Shown: positions 21,601-31,925 of the stretch, piece after piece
Layout of the letters: each line of letters opens with the position of its first letter
How positions within the stretch are numbered: the stretch's first letter is position 1
Assembly (NCBI RefSeq): GCF_040958095.1
Contig: NC_091173.1
Coordinates: 21,259,033-21,323,032 of the forward strand
DNA from: Procambarus clarkii
Taxonomy: Eukaryota > Arthropoda > Malacostraca > Decapoda > Cambaridae
DNA length: 64,000 nt
Reading direction: 5' to 3'
The notes under the pieces: model-generated
The model's database searches: none
What the model saw: only the letters and a program-made list of their open reading frames with translations
What the model was told of the DNA's origin: nothing
Position numbers and translations under genes: made by a program

Positions 21601-24600
21601 TTTCTCAATATTGAATTTTTCTTTTACTACAACCAAAAAACCGAATTAATATTTACCTTGAGATTTTCTTGAACTTATTTTGTAGATAAGGAACTGGATA
21701 ATGATGAAGAAGAGAGTAAATGCAACATCAAAGAGTCCCATATAAAGGTAAGCCCTGGATCCACCACCGTTTTCACCAACAAACCGCCCACCATTGCTCC
21801 AGATGACACTCCTGAAAGAGGATGAAAGTCACGATGAACAGAATGGCCTTCCTTATACTGTAATTATGCTCAGCAAAAGTATTGCATGACCATATTGCAA
21901 AAACTGATATTCAAAGCCGCAACTGCAGAGTCAGAATTAGTAATACAGTACTTGTGGAATAGTCTGTACTTCACATATTCCTATCTATCTAATTCATTCA
22001 TTAGATATTCATGACACAATTTAATGAAGATATTTTACATACACAAAATATAAAAAGCACACAAATCCAGTAACTTTACTGAGGTACTACACAGCTCGAG
22101 AGCAATTTAAAAAGATGTCAAAGGCGGTGAGAATAATGATCTTGGCTAGTAACCTATTTTTGGTCTCTTATTACTGTATATAGGAATATTGAACATGCCT
22201 TACACACCCAAATACTAGTGTTACAAATATAATATAAACATTACTGTATGTACAAAGACTGTACAACTGTATGTATTGTATACCTATAGTTGTAAGAAAT
22301 TAGTAAAATTTCAATTGAATGAAGTCAACAATTACACTACATTTTAAAACAAAGAACATATTCAACAAAGAACAAAGAAGAAAGTATGTACTAGCTCTAC
22401 CTATAAGTCTACCAATCCTTGTAAAAATTTATTGTATGTATGTACCTTACCTAAATAAATTGTATTGTATTGTATTGTATTGTATTCAGTATACTGTATT
22501 AAAAAAGGTAATACAGTACTCTGTTTTTTTTGTTTTTTTAAGAAAAGAAATACCAATGTGATATTAGAGAACAGCCCATATGATAAAGATCTGCATAATA
22601 TAAACAAACTGCAATACTTTGAAACTACTGTACAGTGAAGTCCCTATTATCAAGCTCAACTGGGATACTAGATTTACTCAACAACAACCCACTGCTATTG
22701 AAACCATACACTGTATACTTTTTTTTTAATATATATACAAGAGTTGTTACATTCTTGTACAGTCACTAGTATGTGTAGCGTTGATTGCATCTTAAGGCAA
22801 GCAGATTCAATGTAATTTGTCATATGACCAGGAACATGAACAGTCAGCCTGATTTTATTTTAAAGAAGTGACTAAAAATGAATTTGCATGGGTTTTGTAT
22901 AACTCACCACCAATAAAGATAGACTTGATGATTCCTTGCACTGTAGCTTGTGCACCTCTTGGAGCCACTGAGCTAGCATAACTGATCATATTAGGATAGA
23001 AGAGTCCAAATGACAGCCCATGGAGCAGGTCGACAGGGAGGAAGTACCACGGGTTGGTGACAGAGGAGTACAGCAGAAGTCGAAGTGAAAATGCCGTCAA
23101 TGACAAAGCAAAGGTTGGGATTTTGCCCATTTTTTTTATGATCAAAGCTGAAATGCAGAAAAAATACTTATATATGTACTGTATATTCATATGTAATATT
23201 CCAAAAAATAAATGTATGTACTGTATATAGAATTCCAAAAGGCCACATATGAGCATATAATTTTTACAAGATTTGATGGTATGCAAAGGTATATATTGTA
23301 CTTATTTATAGCATAGTTTTCTTACATGAAAGGAAGAGAAAGGGAACTTCTCCAAGGAAGCACTCTGCTCCTAACATAAGACCTTGCAATAGTTTCATGT
23401 GTGGGAAAAATGGATCCCAAGCGAGAGCTACATCTTCCACTATGATAAATAGGAAAGTCCACATTGTTCCCATGGACAAACCCACCACTATGACAGTCAG
23501 CTGTTAAAATACAGAAATAAAGTATAAGTGTAAATACAATGTACAGTACTGTATATACATACAGTATATATATTAATATATACATATATGTTGCACCTAA
23601 TACCAAGAGTTGCTAACAAACCAAATTTACTAAATTTTAACTTATGGATTGATTGATATTAAATAATAATAATAACAATAATAATTCATTGTGTCGGGAG
23701 TTAGGCAGCAGAGTGCATATATATTCAGGACCAGAGGGCTTATATTCAGGACCCCACCCCCCCCCTCGCCCCCCCAGTCAAATTACTGACCTTGCCCAAG
23801 ATGCAACCCCACAACAAGCTAACTATCTCCAAAGAACCCGATTACTTCTAGGTGAACAAGGAATTAAGTGATAGGAAATGTGCCAAACCATTTCCGTCCC
23901 GCCTGAGATTCGAACCCGGAATTCTCAATTGTGAGCCGTGAATGAAACTGGCTGTACTACTAGGACACTCATATCAATGAACAAGATGCATTTTCCTTTA
24001 ATTTGAACTAATTTGGCAAGCAGACCTAACCTAATTATGCCAATTACTCCTCAGTAATACCTAACATAGGTAAAACTAGGGCACAATTAAAAATTCATGT
24101 GGTCAATATATCTTAGTATTACTATGATCAAACTAATTTCTACAGAAATATTAGAAAGTACACAAAATTGCTCTGGCTGTTGGGTAAAACAGTCCATGCT
24201 TATTAAGTCTAGTACTGGTAGTGTGGTTGTGGTTATTATGGTTTATTTTATAAGTTCCATTAGTTGACAGAACCATCAAGGTTTCACTGCCCCCCCTACT
24301 GATGCTCTTCCTAAGGTTTCAACTCACTGTTACCTAACTCCAGGGGGTACCTATTTACTGCTAGGTGAACAGAGGCCTTACGTGAAAGGAAACGTGCGCA
24401 ACCCCATCTGTCCCACCCAGGAATCGAACCTGGAATCTTCAGCCTCAGTCGATGACACAGACAACTGTGCTCTTATACAGAACTGTCTACAGTTGTGGCT
24501 TGCATTCTAGGGAAGGTCAGTTAATGGTCATGAGGACCATGATAAGTCTCAGTACAGTACAGGCTTCCTGTCCCCCAACAATGGGAAACTATATTAATGT

Positions 24601-27600
24601 ACACAAAATATTTTTACAGCAATGTCAAAACTCCAATATAAGAATATTTACTAATTATGAACTTTTTAAGCAAATAACATTAAGGTAGTCAATGAAATAT
24701 AAACATTAAGTATTCACATACCATATAAATCATCATCTTGGGAGTGCAAATCAGGTTACCAACGTTTCTTGCTATCAGTTTATCTTTTTTAGAGAAAGAA
24801 AATTTGATCTGCAGAGAAACTATTAAGTTCAATGTGAGGAAGATACCAGAGATAATTAAAGCTGGAGTGTAATTGATGTGTGCTCTTCCTTTGGAATAGT
24901 AATCCACAAGGGCACCGCTCACTGTACCAACAGATCCCCATCCCACACTTCCCCACATGCGCTGACGGCCGTATTTATGGCGGGCATTACCCAGAAGGGA
25001 GAAACACACAGTGTCTGCCATGGTGGTGGTTGTAGCATTTCCTCCATAGAGCAACACCAAAAGAATGAAAATGAGCCAGAATTCTGCTGTTGGGATCACA
25101 TCAGACAGAGTTATGCCTTTTTCGTCTCGGCTGTCAACAGAGCCACAGTGGTACAAGCATGTTGCATCATACATCTCCCCACAGGTGAAATTGGAGAACT
25201 GAGACAATAATGGTGAAGCATTTGCTCCAGTAATAATAGCACATGTATCATTTTCACAAACATTGAAAACAGATTGCTTCTCACTAAGATTAAAAATTAA
25301 ATCTGAAGGCATTAGAAGATTTTCATTCAAAGTTACATCTTGAGGGTAAGTACAATTTACCATACAATTTATTACATCTTCCTCTGTTTTTGCCAATTTG
25401 TCAGATGTATTACTTTCAGCACATTTTTGGAAAACTGATAAACTAAAAGCATTATAATTTTCATTTACTTTTGAGCACAGAGATAGTCTAGTAATATTAT
25501 CCAAACAGTGAAGTGATACTGTTGCTTCTGTCTGGGTATGTGATGACCTAGAGATATCTGGAAGAAGGAAGATAGAAAGGAAGGAGGTGCTGAGGGTGAC
25601 CATTCCTGCCAAGAAGAGAGCACGGTGGATCTTGAAAGCATCGGCTAGTGTGCTCATCATTATGTTGATGGCACAGCTTGAGAGGGGTGTGACCGTCCAC
25701 ATGAGGCCCACAGCTAGTGTCGGAATGCCCTTCTGCCGTGCCACCACTGGCAGGAATGTGAAAAACGACATTCCTGTGAAGAAATTACAATGTTAAGAAA
25801 TGCTTTTATAGTTGCTGAGAAATAATTTGATTTATACAGTACTACATATATTCTCTAAAAATAATATAAAACTTAAATAGTCACCTTTAAGACCATTTTA
25901 CCTTTACCTGTAATTTGTTTATTAGTTATAAGACATTTACCATTACATCATAATTAAGTTTAAAAACAATATTGCAATGTGTTTAATCAAACATTAAAAT
26001 AATATTTCCTTCCAAGTGTAACAAATCAGCCTGTCCACCAAGGTTTCACAATGTCAAAAAAACGGTTAATTTAAAGCGTCCTCTCCTCACATACCAGACT
26101 AAGCCAGAGTATCCCAAAACAGAAAATGGAACAGTACGTCACTTTCACAAGCCGCTTCCATTTTCTAGTACAACAATTTTTAGCCTTAGTAATGCATACA
26201 AGCAAAAAGACACATTCTTTGTAGAGGACAGATTGATGAAATATCAAAAACACTTTTCTAAAAATGCCTTTTAGATCTAACTAAAGGATCCTGGTCCCTG
26301 TAGTGATAGATCTACGTAGCAATCATCTCAACATAATGGAGGAGTCATTCATTATCACTGTTGTATACAGTACAATCAATAGTAAATATGCATAAATACT
26401 GCATACATATACTTAAAACATCAAATTATATACAGTACATGATATCTACTGTATATGTAAATTATATACAGTCTCAATATGATATCCTCCATGAATGTGT
26501 TAATTATTTTATCATGTACAAGTGAATCCATGGAAATGTTCAGTGTCATTGCTTTCTGTAAAACTATGAAACATGTCTTTGTGTTTGTCAAAGAAGCCTG
26601 TTTACTGTAATTTAGTGATTTTTGCTTTAAAATACTGTATAATAATTAAACAAACAATTCTGAGACTTTTAATGAGAGCAAGTAATATAGCATGTCATAT
26701 TACAGTACTAACATCTACATGAAGTCATATGCATTATATAAATAAAAGTTAGACTAATGACACAAAATATATATAAAATTCACAGGAAACACACAAAAAG
26801 CATTACAATGCAATCATATTGATATGCACACTTAGTAGGTGCACATTGGTATGCACATTTAGTAGGTGCACATTGGTATGCATACGCAGTATGTGCACAT
26901 TGGTATGCATACGCAGTATGTGCACATTGGTATGCATACACAGTATGTGCACATTGGTATGCATACACAGTATGTGCACATTGGTATGCATACGCAGTAT
27001 GTGCACATTGGTATGCACATGCAGTATGTGCACATTGATATGCACACTTAGTAGGTGCACATTGGTATGCACACTTAGTAGGTGCACATTGGTATGCACA
27101 CTTAGTAGGTGCACACTGGTATGCACAGTAGGTGCACATTGGTATGCACACTTAGTATGTGCACATTGGTATGCACACGCAGTATGTGCACATTGGTATG
27201 CACACGCAGTATGTGCACATTGGTATGCACACGCAGTATGTGCACATTGGTATTCACAGTATGTGCATACCAATGTAATTGCATTGTAATCATATTGGAA
27301 GGCACTCTTAGGTGATCACACCCATAAACATATTCTCCTACACCCTTAAATATCCACACACACACACACTCTTGCAGGCACACAACTAGGCAACTAGGTG
27401 ACTAGGTGAGTACATGCGCTCAAGACCTAATATCCATTTGCACCTAGCGACACTTCCATACCCATTTATTGGAGGAAGTGGGAAATTTCAGTTAATTAAG
27501 TGGTGATTTCATGCTGTTAAGTTTCAGGGATTACATATAAATAGCACCATCATGCAAGACGGTATCATTTCTGTAGATAACTGGCACCATCTAGTAATAA

Positions 27601-28006
27601 TAATCTAAATAATAATAATAATAAATAATTGTATAATACTATAATAATAATAAAAATAATACTAATAATAATGAGAGTAATCACACCAACGTGACTGCAT
27701 CAGTGAGAAAATCTGTAGGAGCTGTGATGAGGGTTCGAACCTATGTGCTGGGTGTTCCCTCGTATGCACTCTAGAGACTAGACCACGACAAGGTAAAAGG
27801 ATTGCAACCTGAAGTTCTACTGAGCACACAAAGATTTCCTGAGATCCAGAACAGGATTTTCACAAAATCCCCCCATGCACTCTGACTCTGTCATCTAGGA
27901 ATGTTCTCCCTCTGATGCGTACTGATGTTAAAATGTTCCTACCTCCATATTTCAGGAAATAGTGGATCTTGAGTGGAAGAAGGCCCTTGTTAATGGTGAC
28001 AGGCAT
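18582..28006 (-). CDS. MFSD6-like major-facilitator transporter, paralogue 1 (six coding exons)
   Basis: Multi-pass membrane transporter of the MFSD6 / MFS_1-like group; substrate unknown. Exons, 5' to 3': 27943-28006, 24722-25773, 23326-23500, 22908-23147, 21657-21811, 18582-18697; about 600 residues. MPVTINKGLLPLKIHYFLKYG leads into TM1. LADAFKIHR follows TM2. A long extracellular loop (about residues 95-250) has ten cysteines and many N-x-S/T sites. KYGRQRMWGSVGWG, then LLHGLSFGLFYPNM in exon 4, are family signatures. The C-terminal tail is acidic (DEDEDSAPEEGQ) and ends SICDLQT. Intron phases are 1, 0, 1, 1, 1, all GT-AG. Exon 5 is one base short of paralogue 2, which breaks the frame after GGLLVKTV: a consensus error or a real lesion. 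The opposite-strand paralogue begins 21.6 kb away. Confidence 0.85.
18940..20040. repeat. Unclassified 1-kb G+C-richer interspersed sequence
   Basis: Lies in intron 5 of paralogue 1. It has even, mid-G+C composition and no AT runs, unlike its flanks. It includes CCCACGGGGTTTCCCAGGAC, GGCACCCCAACCAGTGACG and GTACTGGAGAAATTACTCC. The open frames are short and unrelated to any family I recognise. Likely a mid-copy repeat of unknown class; it runs into the GAGGCCACTA repeat at 20015-20080. Confidence 0.4.
20376..20640 (-). mobile_element. LINE endonuclease-domain fragment
   Basis: The minus strand encodes FVILTETWLNDDSTHLFNMP, NYSAIHNCRPNQRGCGTAIY and YNQELTCSEMI: the ETWL and RGGGTAI-like blocks of an APE-type endonuclease of non-LTR elements. 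Within intron 5 of paralogue 1. Confidence 0.7.
20690..20925 (-). mobile_element. tRNA-related SINE, GGATTCGAAC family
   Basis: On the minus strand the head has a B-box-like GGGTACGAATCCCGG; the body contains TAGTAAATAGGTACCTAGGA and GGTTGCATCCTGGGGAGGAT. Relatives: 23700-23975, 24285-24470, 28870-29075, 30555-30980, 31395-31675, 38515-38605, 42825-42925 and 43345-43565. Confidence 0.6.
21060..21656. other. AT-rich intronic sequence
   Basis: Part of intron 5 of paralogue 1. No repeat or gene recognised apart from a short TA run at 21218-21234. Confidence 0.4.
21657..21811 (-). CDS. MFSD6-like paralogue 1, coding exon 5 (1 nt short)
   Basis: 155 nt against 156 in paralogue 2. The first frame gives VSSGAMVGGLLVKTV, and after the next base the other frame gives GGSRAYLYMGLFDVAFTLFF, matching paralogue 2 (GGLVGGLMLEAVGGSTAFRY). 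The conflict lies in a GGTGGTGG run. Donor CTCAAG|GTAAAT agrees with the shifted frame. Confidence 0.75.
22395..22492 (+). repeat. CCCGAAACG-family repeat 3' part with (TTGTA)n tail
   Basis: TACTAGCTCTACCTATAAGT and TGTATGTACCTTACCTAAAT precede (TTGTA)n at about 22457-22487. The same block is in the insertion 30759-30882. Lies in intron 4 of paralogue 1. Confidence 0.5.
22908..23147 (-). CDS. MFSD6-like paralogue 1, coding exon 4
   Basis: 240 nt, acceptor GCATTTCAG|CT, donor TTGGTG|GTGAGT. Encodes LIIKKMGKIPTFALSL and LLHGLSFGLFYPNM, then GAQATVQGIIKSIFIG. Confidence 0.85.
23326..23500 (-). CDS. MFSD6-like paralogue 1, coding exon 3
   Basis: 175 nt, acceptor TTTTAACAG|CTG, donor TCAT|GTAAGA. 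Encodes LTVIVVGLSMGTMWTFLFII and AWDPFFPHMKLLQGLMLG, then GEVPFLFLS. Confidence 0.85.
23700..23975 (-). mobile_element. tRNA-related SINE, GGATTCGAAC family
   Basis: The minus strand shows GGGTTCGAATCTCAGGCGGG, then CACATTTCC.., TAGTTAGCTTGTTGTGGGGT and a C/G-rich run. In intron 2 of paralogue 1. Confidence 0.65.
24285..24470 (-). mobile_element. tRNA-related SINE fragment
   Basis: The minus strand shows GGTTCGATTCCTGGGTGGGA (B-box-like), then CACGTTTCC...AGGCCTCTGTTCACCTAGCA and AGTAAATAGGTACCCCCTGG. In intron 2 of paralogue 1. Confidence 0.6.
24722..25773 (-). CDS. MFSD6-like paralogue 1, coding exon 2
   Basis: 1052 nt; acceptor TTCACAG|GA, donor ATATG|GTATG (phase 0). Encodes TM1 end to TM7 region: SFFTFLPVV, GLMWTVTPLS, LADAFKIHRALF, the ten-cysteine loop (NCTYP, NDTCA, NFTCG glycosylation sites) and LLYGGNATTTTMADTVCFSL. 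The ATG near 25771 is internal, not the start. Confidence 0.9.
25774..26815. other. Paralogue 1 intron 1, proximal part
   Basis: AT-rich. 26075-26180 resembles the CCCAAAACAGAAAAyGGrAC repeat family also seen at 32185-32260, 32910-33000, 49280-49330 and 56970-57065. No gene. Confidence 0.45.
26819..27275. repeat. 27-bp minisatellite, about 16-17 units
   Basis: Unit TATGCATACGCAGTATGTGC + ACATTGG (27 bp), with variants CACACTTAGTAGG and CACACGCAGTATG. Because 27 is divisible by three, several frames on both strands stay open (CAYQCAHT-like repeats). There are no other coding signs. Flanked by near-inverted ATTACAATGCAAT / ATTGCATTGTAAT. In intron 1 of paralogue 1. Confidence 0.9.
27943..28006 (-). 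CDS. MFSD6-like paralogue 1, coding exon 1
   Basis: ATG at 28004-28006, 64 nt, donor GGAG|GTAGG. It encodes MPVTINKGLLPLKIHYFLKY plus G. The start is supported by the identical length and residue pattern in paralogue 2 (MAFKINKKLLPMKIVYFFKY). Possible 5' UTR acceptors (TTCTGCAG, GTTGCAG) lie just upstream at about 28055 and 28090. Confidence 0.8.
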
Positions 28007-28377
28007 GATGTAGTTGAGAGGTAGGCTCTACTCTCCAGGGGATGGGCAGCACTGCAGAAGCCAGCCTGGCAAAGCCACCACACACACTGCAACAATAATG
28101 CACCACTGTAAATTTTTCAATTTGATTTATAGTACATCATTTTAGAGTTGTTTTGCATAACCTTAAATAATGCAGAAACACTGATTCAAAACTGCAATAC
28201 AATAATAAATCAGATGCACTTCCCAACTAATTAACCTGTGTAAAAAGTCTAACAGTACAAGCCCCAATACACCAGTTTATTGTCCTAATTGAACATTGCA
28301 AATAAACACCTATCAGAATAAATCAATTCCATTTAGATGGAGAACAGTTAATCCATCGATCACAACAAATTGACTAA

Positions 28378-28497
28378 ATCAATGTAAATGAATGTGGACA
28401 ACTGTAAATTATCATGAAACACTGTAAATATCTGTGAACACCTGTAAATGAGTGTGCATGACTGTAAATGATTATGCACAACTGTAAATGATTCTGG
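28378..28497 (+). repeat. 20-bp minisatellite, left part
   Basis: Degenerate units of about 20 bp, consensus AACTGTAAATGATCATGCAC. Continues at 29083-29275 after about 585 bp of inserted repeats. Confidence 0.7.
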
Positions 28498-28654
28498 TCC
28501 TGGAGGGTTCTGGTAATCCAGTCCAACCCGTCCTCGACTCAAGTCCATTACATCCAGCGGTCGACCCCCACAGACGAATTCATAAATTTTTACATTCAAA
28601 ACGGGAATTTTCTCAAGTATATATTAATATTATAATATATTAGCATATATAGAC

Positions 28655-28870
28655 ATAGGTTACGTTAGGTGTTTAGGTTCTGTTGGCGATTATTTGTATT
28701 TGTAGTACGTGGATGAACCATTTACAGCGTTGTGGTCCGAACAAAATTCATCAGTGAAGCACTTGTTCCGGAAGCGTTCGAACGTAATCAGTTGAGAGTC
28801 GTGTGTAAACCGTTTTTCATTCATAAACAGGGGGTTTGGCGGGTGGATGGAATCACTTTTTGTCTTTGTT
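28655..28870 (+). repeat. Dispersed 215-bp repeat (copy 1 of 3)
   Basis: Contains TTACAGCGTTGTGGTCCGAA, GAAGCACTTGTTCCGGAAGC, GTTCGAACGTAATCAGTTG and TTTTTCATTCATAAACAGGG. Homologous to 38290-38512 (+) and 43600-43745 (-). All three adjoin a GGATTCGAAC-type SINE, so they may be one composite element. Confidence 0.7.
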
Positions 28871-29075
28871 TAGAGGACGGGCTGCATTTCCTGTCACCTA
28901 ATGCCGCTATTCACCTAGCAGTAAGTAGGTACTCATGAGTTGGTCAGCTTGTTGTGAATATGCATCCTGGGCGGGGTCAGTAATACGTCCCTGGTTGTTG
29001 GGGGGGGGGGTACCTCGATATAAGCCTAACATGTTTGAATATACTCAGGCTTCCTGTCCCCCGACACAATAATTT
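28870..29075 (+). mobile_element. tRNA-related SINE body and tail
   Basis: Contains CATTTCCTGTCACCTAATGC, TTCACCTAGCAGTAAGTAGG, ATGCATCCTGGGCGGGGTCA and the tail CTCAGGCTTCCTGTCCCCCG. Ends where the 20-bp minisatellite resumes. Confidence 0.6.
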
Positions 29076-29082
29076 ATTAATT

Positions 29083-29275
29083 AAATGATCATGCACAACT
29101 GCAACTGATCATGCACAATTTTTAATTATCATGCATAACTGCAAACGATTATGCACAACTGTAAATGGTCATACACCACTGTAAATGAACATGCATAACT
29201 GCAAACGATCATGCACACCCGTAAATGATCATGCACAACTGTAAATTATCATGCACAATTGTAAATTATCATTTG
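29083..29275 (+). repeat. 20-bp minisatellite, right part
   Basis: Units such as AACTGCAACTGATCATGCAC and AACTGTAAATGATCATGCAC in series, the same unit as 28378-28497. Confidence 0.75.
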
Positions 29276-29419
29276 TCAGATATAGATACAGTTCTTAAAA
29301 GATTCCCCCATTTTGCGCCCGGAAGATAACGTAAGTTCGTAACGTAACGTAAGTAACGTAATCTTATTTGATAAGGTGTTCACTTGAGACACTTAAGCAA
29401 GTCCCAGCTGTGACTGGGT

Positions 29420-29695
29420 ATAGGTTATCTTGAGATGATTTCGGGGCTTAGCGTCCTCGCGGCCCGGTCCTCAACCAGGCGCCCTTTTTGTTACACACCC
29501 CGAGGAAACAGCCCGTAGCAGTTGTCTTAACTCCCAGGTACCTATTTACTGCTAGGTAACAGTGGCATCAAGGTGAAAGAAACTTTTTGCCCATTTTTCT
29601 CCGCCTCCACCGGGGATCGAACCCGGAACCTCAGTGGTTCCGGACTACGAATCCGAAGCGCTGTCCACTCAGCTGTCAGGCACCCAACAAATGAC
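29420..29695 (-). mobile_element. tRNA-derived SINE with LINE-like tail
   Basis: On the minus strand: tRNA-like head CAGCTGAGTGGACAGCGCTT and CGGATTCGTAGTCCGGAACC, B box GGTTCGATCCCCGG closing GTGGAGGCGG. The body has AGCAGTAAATAGGTACCTGG; the tail ends GACGCTAAGCCCCGAAATCA. The arms CGCCT/AGGCG fit an old acceptor stem. Other copies: 41285-41540 and 57715-57912. Confidence 0.75.
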
Positions 29696-29739
29696 AGGAT
29701 GAACAACCCAGCGGGTTTTCGTCCTATTGGGGGGTATTG

Positions 29740-29850
29740 TACATACTATTGTATGTACAATACCACAATATGTACCACAATATGTACACCGTACGTATTG
29801 TACGGTGGACACACCGCTGCTATGGCGGTGTGTCCACTCATAGGATGAGT
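29740..29850. repeat. Hairpin-rich segment
   Basis: Contains TACGTATTGTACGG near TATTGTATGTACAATA and the strong hairpin GGACACACCGC...GCGGTGTGTCC (about 29807-29835). No gene; function unknown. Confidence 0.5.
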
Positions 29851-30104
29851 GACGTTGACCAATAAACTCGCCCATCAGGGCAAAATTTAAAATTTAGAGG
29901 TAGAAACACCGAGCTCTGTGGAATCCCAGCTTACCTCTTCCCTCCATCCTGATATTTCCTCTCACTATAATTCTGTCTCGTGTCTGTTAGTTGCTCTTCA
30001 TCCTAGGCTAGATATTATCTCTGCTTCCCAATTGTGTCTTAACAGCCTATTACATGGAAGAGTCAAAATGAACGATTCATCGTGGGGGTCGTATTCCAGG
30101 GACC

Positions 30105-30465
30105 TGCCCGAAACGCTAAGCGTACTAGTAGTGGCTGTACAAGAATGTAACAACTCTTGTATATATCTCAAAAATATATATATTTTAGACAGATTAAGAA
30201 GATTCAATCAACCCAACTTCTCTCCTTCCAGCCTCATCTGGTGACTCACATAACTGTGTTAGGCTCATCAGGCATGCCTCACCTCCCTCTATACACGGGC
30301 TGCATCTCAACTATGAAGTGTGTCTTCTCCAGATCACCATTTTATTTGTTCCAGTACATTTATTTATTTATTTATTTATATACAAGAAGGTACATTGGGT
30401 TAGAGAGAATACATAGCATAGTATTTACAATCTTGTAAAGCCACTAGTACGCGCAGCGTTTCATG
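30105..30465. repeat. Two facing CCCGAAACGC-family copies
   Basis: The plus copy at 30105-30190 starts TGCCCGAAACGCTAAGCGTA. The minus copy at 30348-30465 ends (plus strand) AGCCACTAGTACGCGCAGCG and begins with (TTTA)n. They are separated by about 160 bp of unassigned sequence. Confidence 0.6.
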
Positions 30466-30554
30466 TTAGTAATATCAATGTGTAAAGTCATTGCGCTTGA
30501 ATATTAACATCACGTTCGCAGTTTCCCAGATATCTGAGAGCTTTCTATGTATCA

Positions 30555-30980
30555 GTGTCACCAAGAGTCCCGGTAGTAGATTATGCGTGCGTTCTCGACG
30601 CGCAATACATAATTTCCGGGTTCGAATCTCGGGCGGGGCAGAAATGATTGGGCACATTTCCTTTCACCTAATGTACTGTTCACCTGATGGTAGTAAGTAG
30701 GTGCTCAGGAATTAGTCAGCTTGTTGTGAAATTGCATCCTGGGCGGGGTTAGTAATTCTTCCCGAAACGCTTTGCGAAATAGTGGCTTTAGGCATTGTAT
30801 GTACTAGCTCCATCTATAAATTTATCAAAATCTGTATCACCCCTTGTATGTATGTACTTTACCCAAATAAACATTTGATTTGAATTCCACCTTGGGGGAA
30901 CGGGGGGGGGGGGAATGTCGATAAAAGCCTAACGTGTATGAATACACTGTGGCTTCCTGTCCCCTTCACACAACGAATGA
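30555..30980 (+). mobile_element. tRNA-related SINE interrupted by another repeat
   Basis: Head GGGTTCGAATCTCGGGCGGG, body TTTCCTTTCACCTAATGTAC and GCATCCTGGGCGGGGTTAGT; tail after 30888 with ACTGTGGCTTCCTGTCCCC. The 124 bp at 30759-30882 is a CCCGAAACGC-family copy bounded by AATTC at 30754-30758 and 30883-30887. Confidence 0.7.
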
Positions 30981-31394
30981 TTAATTATTATTATACTCTT
31001 ACAGGGTTCAGTTGGCGGGTTACATATGATCCTGCTGCCTATCTATCCGATCTGTCTCCTCGAATAGTACATCATATTTTGACGTATAAATCCCCCCCGA
31101 GGCCAAAAACCCGATGTACTAAATATCACAGTGACTGGCTCAATTGATGCGATGTCCCGTTTTCTATTTCTAAGTCCTCGGCTAGGTTAGGTTCGGGCAA
31201 TTTAGTCCATCAGTCTAGTGACGCTGAGAACGTTCGACAAGACAGGCTGTACCTATTAGCATTTACGTCAAGTGAGATTAACCACCTCTCGCTCCCTTAC
31301 CTAACTATCGGAATCACCTCAAGTTACCTTGAGGTGGTTCCGAGGATCAATGTCTTCGCGGCTCAGTCTCTCATCCCATCTAGATATTTGTAGG

Positions 31395-31675
31395 AAAACT
31401 GGGGGACAGGAAGCCAGAGTGTATTCATACACGTTAGGCTTATATCGAGGTCCACCCCCCCTCCCCTGGTGGAATTGCTGACCCCGCCCAGGATGCTACC
31501 ATACAACAAGCTGACTAACTCCTGCAGTATCTACGTGCTGAATAGGTGAATAGAGGCATTAGGTGAAAGGAAATGTGCCCAATCATTTCTGTCCTGCCCT
31601 GGGATTCGAACCTGAAATTCTCGACTGTCCGTCGAAAAAGAACACGATTGTACTACCGGGATATGTGCTTGCGTG
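31395..31675 (-). mobile_element. tRNA-related SINE, GGATTCGAAC family (full-length-like)
   Basis: The plus strand shows the tail GGGGGACAGGAAGCCAGAGT first, then GACCCCGCCCAGGATGCTAC and GGGATTCGAACCTGAAATTC. It provides the uninterrupted template for the copy at 30555. Confidence 0.7.
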
Positions 31676-31721
31676 CGTGTGTACCTGCGCACGTGCGTGT
31701 GTGCATGAACGAGCTTACTCT

Positions 31722-31925
31722 TGCCCAACCACTTGGGCTGGACGGTAGAGGGAGACGATCTCGCGTCATGCAGGTCGGCGTTCAATCCTCGACCATCCAA
31801 GTGGTTGGGCACCATTCCTTCTTCCCCCGTCCCATCCCAAATCCTTATCCTGACCCCCTTCCCAGTGCTAATATAGTCGTCATGGCTTGGCGCTTTCCCT
31901 TGATAGTTCCCCCTTGCTTTTACTA
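31722..31925 (+). mobile_element. tRNA-derived SINE, ACCACTTGGGC head
   Basis: Starts GCCCAACCACTTGGGCTGGA. Has a B box in CAGGTCGGCGTTCAATCCTC + GACC, then CCAAGTGGTTGGGCACCATT (its ends can pair), and a tail with TGGCTTGGCGCTTTCC. Of a type I associate with decapod genomes. Confidence 0.65.

Noticed and set aside
25587-25796. Plus-strand frames over paralogue 1 exon 2 (also 24878-25210)
   Set aside because: Shadows of the minus-strand transporter exon, which has domain content, splice sites and a matching paralogue.
26780-27383. Seven overlapping open frames of 60-156 codons with CAYQCAHT/HTNVHILR-type repeats
   Set aside because: They exist only because the 27-bp unit is divisible by three; they have no start context, splice sites or non-repetitive domain.
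29573-29695. A tRNA gene with loop TTCGTAG
   Set aside because: The head is tRNA-like, but it continues into a SINE body and LINE-type tail and recurs at 41440-41540 and 57790-57912.
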